A stretch of 7,593 nucleotides of DNA, from positions 1 to 7,593 of the forward strand of contig CABUAQ010000090.1 in the NCBI GenBank assembly GCA_902489575.1. Direction: 5' to 3'. Below are positions 5,941 through 7,593 of this stretch, one piece after another (positions within the stretch are counted from its first letter, which is position 1; each line of letters opens with the position of its first letter). This DNA is from an uncultured bacterium (GTDB lineage: Bacteria > Cyanobacteriota > Vampirovibrionia > Gastranaerophilales > Gastranaerophilaceae). Below the pieces are notes generated by a model. The model did no database searches, was not told the origin of the DNA, and saw only the letters and a program-made list of their open reading frames with translations. Made by a program: the position numbers and the translations under genes.

Positions 5941-5967
5941 GTCAATGTCGTTACTATTGTCAATGTT
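5941..5967 (-). repeat. Left array of 9-bp repeats (inverted relative to right array)
   Basis: Read on the minus strand, the units are AACATTGAC, AATAGTAAC (degenerate) and GACATTGAC. On the plus strand the two good copies appear as GTCAATGT at 5941 and 5959, 18 bases apart. Confidence 0.65.
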
Positions 5968-5982
5968 TTTACGGACAATAGT
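5953..5982 (+). repeat. Stem-loop 1 (9-bp perfect stem, 12-nt loop)
   Basis: ACTATTGTC (5953-5961) pairs perfectly with GACAATAGT (5974-5982). No T-tract follows, so it is not an ordinary terminator for the ATPase gene. Its last two bases are shared with stem-loop 2. Confidence 0.75.
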
Positions 5983-6016
5983 TTCGGCTATTACGGATAG
6001 GCGTAATTGTCGAAAC
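5981..6016 (+). repeat. Stem-loop 2 (15-bp stem, 13 matched, 6-nt loop)
   Basis: GTTTCG (5981-5986) pairs with CGAAAC (6011-6016), and ATTACG (5990-5995) with CGTAAT (6002-6007), around the loop GATAGG. Between the two helices the three-base strands GCT and TGT add one pair and one G-T wobble. The result is a nearly continuous 15-bp stem. Confidence 0.75.
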
Positions 6017-6029
6017 ACATATTCCACAA

Positions 6030-6056
6030 AACACTAACGACATTAACTACACTAAC
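6030..6056 (+). repeat. Right array of three tandem 9-bp repeats
   Basis: The units AACACTAAC, GACATTAAC and TACACTAAC follow each other without gaps. The 15 bases 6033-6047 match the reverse complement of 5941-5955 at 13 positions, including TAACGACATT without a mismatch. The array ends one base into the region that leads directly into the GGAGG of the primase gene. Confidence 0.75.
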
Positions 6057-6061
6057 GGAGG
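6057..6061 (+). promoter_or_regulatory. Ribosome binding site deciding the primase start at 6070
   Basis: GGAGG lies 8 bases before the ATG at 6070. It abuts the right repeat array, so a protein bound to that array could block translation or transcription of the primase. Confidence 0.8.
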
Positions 6062-6069
6062 ATTTTTTG

Positions 6070-6954
6070 ATGAAATTACATATAGGACAAGTATTGTATT
6101 ACTTAACGCCATATCTTAATAAAATTCAGGGTGATGAATTTATCTTTCAATGCCCATACTGCAAAGATACAGGCAGAGATAACTTAAAATTCAATGAACG
6201 AAAAGGGATATTACATTGTTTTGCAAATCCTGAACACTCAAAAATGATTTTCAAAAAGATTATGAGTAATCCAAAGTTAAGAAGATTAAGTCAACCATCA
6301 GATTACGAATATCAAGACGATGTACCACCTTTAGCCCCTGAAGTTCAGTTATATTATGCACTTGCTTTTGATGTCCGTAATGATTATTTATTAGGTAATG
6401 ACGAACTATTGAACTTAATATATCAAAAGCGTGGCATCACAAAAAAGACAGTTGAATTTATGAATATAGGTTTTAGTTGGCAAGATGACAAGTGGGTATT
6501 TCCAAGTTACGGATATAAAACAGATTCAGGCATGGACATCTTAGGTTATGAACTCCGCCCAAGAGATTTTTCCAAGAAAGGAATTTGTCGTTCAAAAGGC
6601 TCTCCGAATAATCTTTCTGCAGTAAATCCATACACAAAAAATACAGAAATCTTGTGTATCGTTGAGGGCTATTTGGATGCTTATACTTTGTGGCAACACT
6701 TAAACGAAAAAGGACAGTCAAGCAAATATCATATCGTAACCCCGACAAACGGTATAAACTCTTTGCCTAAATACATCAATCGAATAGAGTTTGAAAAATA
6801 CAAAAAACACTACCTTTTTGTAGATAATGACGAAGTTTCAAGACCGATTGCCGATAAAATCCTTGCAAAATATCCATTCGAAAACATCCGTCTAAGCTGC
6901 GGCTGCAAAGATTTTAACGAGCATTATTTGAGGTGTATTAATCGAATGTACTAA
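6070..6954 (+). CDS. DnaG-like primase (zinc finger plus TOPRIM)
   Basis: A 294-residue protein that should make RNA primers for replication of the element. The N-terminus has a compact zinc-binding module: C28-P-Y-C31, and H49-C50 after a short beta hairpin (KFNERKGILHCF), like the CHC2 finger that reads the template. The TOPRIM domain begins with the strand ILCIVEGYLDAYTL (catalytic E199), continues with VTPTNGIN (223-230) and YLFVDNDE (D252, D254, the metal-binding DxD), and ends with CGCKDFNEH (278-285), the usual G-KD-N element. It is much shorter than cellular DnaG (about 600 aa): the RNA-polymerase region is reduced and no C-terminal helicase-binding domain is seen. The partner helicase is probably the DUF3987-like ATPase just upstream. 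The ATG at 6070 is chosen over a TTG at 6007 because of GGAGG and because the longer form would translate the repeats. Confidence 0.92.
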   Translation: MKLHIGQVLYYLTPYLNKIQGDEFIFQCPYCKDTGRDNLKFNERKGILHCFANPEHSKMIFKKIMSNPKLRRLSQPSDYEYQDDVPPLAPEVQLYYALAFDVRNDYLLGNDELLNLIYQKRGITKKTVEFMNIGFSWQDDKWVFPSYGYKTDSGMDILGYELRPRDFSKKGICRSKGSPNNLSAVNPYTKNTEILCIVEGYLDAYTLWQHLNEKGQSSKYHIVTPTNGINSLPKYINRIEFEKYKKHYLFVDNDEVSRPIADKILAKYPFENIRLSCGCKDFNEHYLRCINRMY

Positions 6955-6962
6955 TTTAGTAT

Positions 6963-7593
6963 TTATTTCTTAAATTTTATTTTACCAAATGTTTTATCCT
7001 TAAATATTGTATTAATAAGTTCTTTAACTTCTTGCTGAAATCCTCTAACTTCTGTATCTCTCAAAATATCATTATATAAATCATATGCCCATTGAAGCAT
7101 TTGTCTTATTATATCTAGTTTATTTTCAATATTTATCTCATATAGAATTTTTGTATTTAACAATAAAGTTCTTGACGGTATTTTTCTATCTTCACCAATC
7201 AACATATCCGTGATTACAGGGCGTTTAGGTAGTAATTTTAGAATCTTAGTATCAACACTATATTGGTTAATAATACTATTCAATTCCTTGTATTCATTTG
7301 TAATCATATGAATTGACTCAACCAATGATTTAAAAAATCTTAAATCTTCTGTTTCAAATAAGGTAGTACTTAACATTTTTTCTCGTTCATCAATATCATA
7401 TAAATCAAGAAAATGTCGCCAAATTTTAATGATAGGTTCAATGTTTTGTTGAGGTTCAATTTCAGCATGAAGAGCTACTAATTGTTCGGCGGTATATGCT
7501 TTTATTTTATCTATTTTAAGTAGCCAATATGCTTTGTTTTCAACATCGTAATATTTTTCAAATATTATATTATATATATTTCTTAAATTTTCA
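6963..7593 (-). CDS. Unrecognised helical protein, 5' end outside window
   Basis: The minus-strand frame is open from the stop at 6963-6965 to the last full codon at the window edge, giving at least 209 residues. The methionine at 7376 is probably internal, because the frame continues before it with well-formed protein sequence (AYWLLKIDKIKAYTAEQLVALHAEIEP further upstream, then IWRHFLDLYDIDEREK). The product appears mostly alpha-helical, rich in Ile, Leu, Lys and Glu, with no transmembrane stretch, no nucleotide-binding motif and no obvious catalytic signature. The part around LLPKRPVITDMLIGEDRKIPSRT is the most polar and loop-like. It converges with the primase gene with only 8 bp between stops, so it is not in the replication operon and may be cargo or neighbouring host DNA. 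I do not recognise the family. Confidence 0.75.
   Translation of the reverse strand, partial: ENLRNIYNIIFEKYYDVENKAYWLLKIDKIKAYTAEQLVALHAEIEPQQNIEPIIKIWRHFLDLYDIDEREKMLSTTLFETEDLRFFKSLVESIHMITNEYKELNSIINQYSVDTKILKLLPKRPVITDMLIGEDRKIPSRTLLLNTKILYEINIENKLDIIRQMLQWAYDLYNDILRDTEVRGFQQEVKELINTIFKDKTFGKIKFKK

Larger units (their letters stand above)
5936..6069. other. Candidate replication origin: iteron-like repeats around two stem-loops
   Basis: This 134-bp gap between the ATPase and primase genes has far more structure than a spacer needs. Three 9-base units of the type NACAYTRAC stand in tandem on the plus strand at 6030-6056. Their inverted counterpart (two good units and a degenerate middle one) lies on the minus strand at 5941-5967. 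Both arrays run out into GG. Between them are two stem-loops (5953-5982 and 5981-6016). Such an arrangement next to helicase and primase genes is what I would expect of a replication origin of a small element. A leader-RNA control element for the primase is the main alternative. Confidence 0.6.

Noticed and set aside
5953..5982. Stem-loop 1 as a terminator of the ATPase gene
   Set aside because: No T-tract follows the stem, and the primase gene directly downstream appears to belong to the same transcription unit.
6020..6028. TATTCCACA as a DnaA box near the repeat arrays
   Set aside because: Only 7 of 9 bases match the consensus; too weak in AT-rich DNA, though worth remembering if the region is tested as an origin.
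6007..6069. N-terminal extension of the primase from a TTG at 6007
   Set aside because: It would translate stem-loop 2 and the 9-bp repeats (giving a TLTTLTTLT run) and has no ribosome binding site, whereas the ATG at 6070 has GGAGG 8 bases upstream.
6949..6961. TACTAA-T-TTAGTA palindrome at the end of the primase gene
   Set aside because: Short, all A/T-rich, no loop and no T-tract; can arise by chance between convergent genes.
1..7593. tRNA, rRNA, CRISPR arrays, insertion sequences
   Set aside because: I looked on both strands and saw no cloverleaf with a conserved T-loop, no spaced repeat array and no transposase or IS end.

Overview
The window is AT-rich (by eye about one third GC) and densely coded. 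Genes start from ATG behind strong AAGGAG-type ribosome binding sites. TAA is the main stop and TGA is also used as a stop, so the standard bacterial code applies. The style (low GC, strong Shine-Dalgarno sites, Clostridia-like tyrosine integrase, small XRE regulators) suggests a low-GC, probably anaerobic or gut-associated bacterium, Bacillota-like or another low-GC gut lineage. I cannot fix the taxon from sequence alone.

Left part (1-1977): the 3' part of a membrane protein gene resembling DUF6338, overlapping a small hydrophilic protein gene (59 aa) that is likely translationally coupled to it. Convergent to these is a short Cro/C1-type regulator (105 aa). Divergent from the regulator is a 238-aa protein of the uncharacterised family that begins MKNQY-GD--DY-K-G-LR. 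These look like cargo or accessory genes, or flanking host DNA.

Centre and right part (1980-6954): the core of an integrated mobile element. A leftward pair encodes an XRE-type repressor and a tyrosine recombinase, with start and stop codons overlapping. They diverge, across a 191-bp control region, from a rightward set: an excisionase-like winged-helix protein, a DUF3987-like ATPase (putative replicative helicase) and a DnaG-like zinc-finger/TOPRIM primase. The order int-repressor, divergent xis-helicase-primase is that of phage satellites (PICI-like elements) and small integrative replicons. No capsid, packaging, relaxase or conjugation gene is visible. The control region has two perfect inverted DnaA boxes and two adjacent imperfect palindromes. 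The gap between the ATPase and primase genes is packed with two stem-loops flanked by inverted arrays of 9-bp repeats, an origin-like architecture. A likely working model is repressor control at 4073-4263, excision by Int plus Xis, and replication from the repeat/hairpin region by the ATPase and primase with or without host DnaA.

Right edge (6963-7593): the 3' part of an unrecognised helical protein on the minus strand, still open at the window end.

The most noteworthy points are the origin-like repeat region at 5939-6058, the inverted DnaA box pair at 4088-4114, and a complete Cro/C1-like helix-turn-helix inserted inside the core-binding domain of the integrase.
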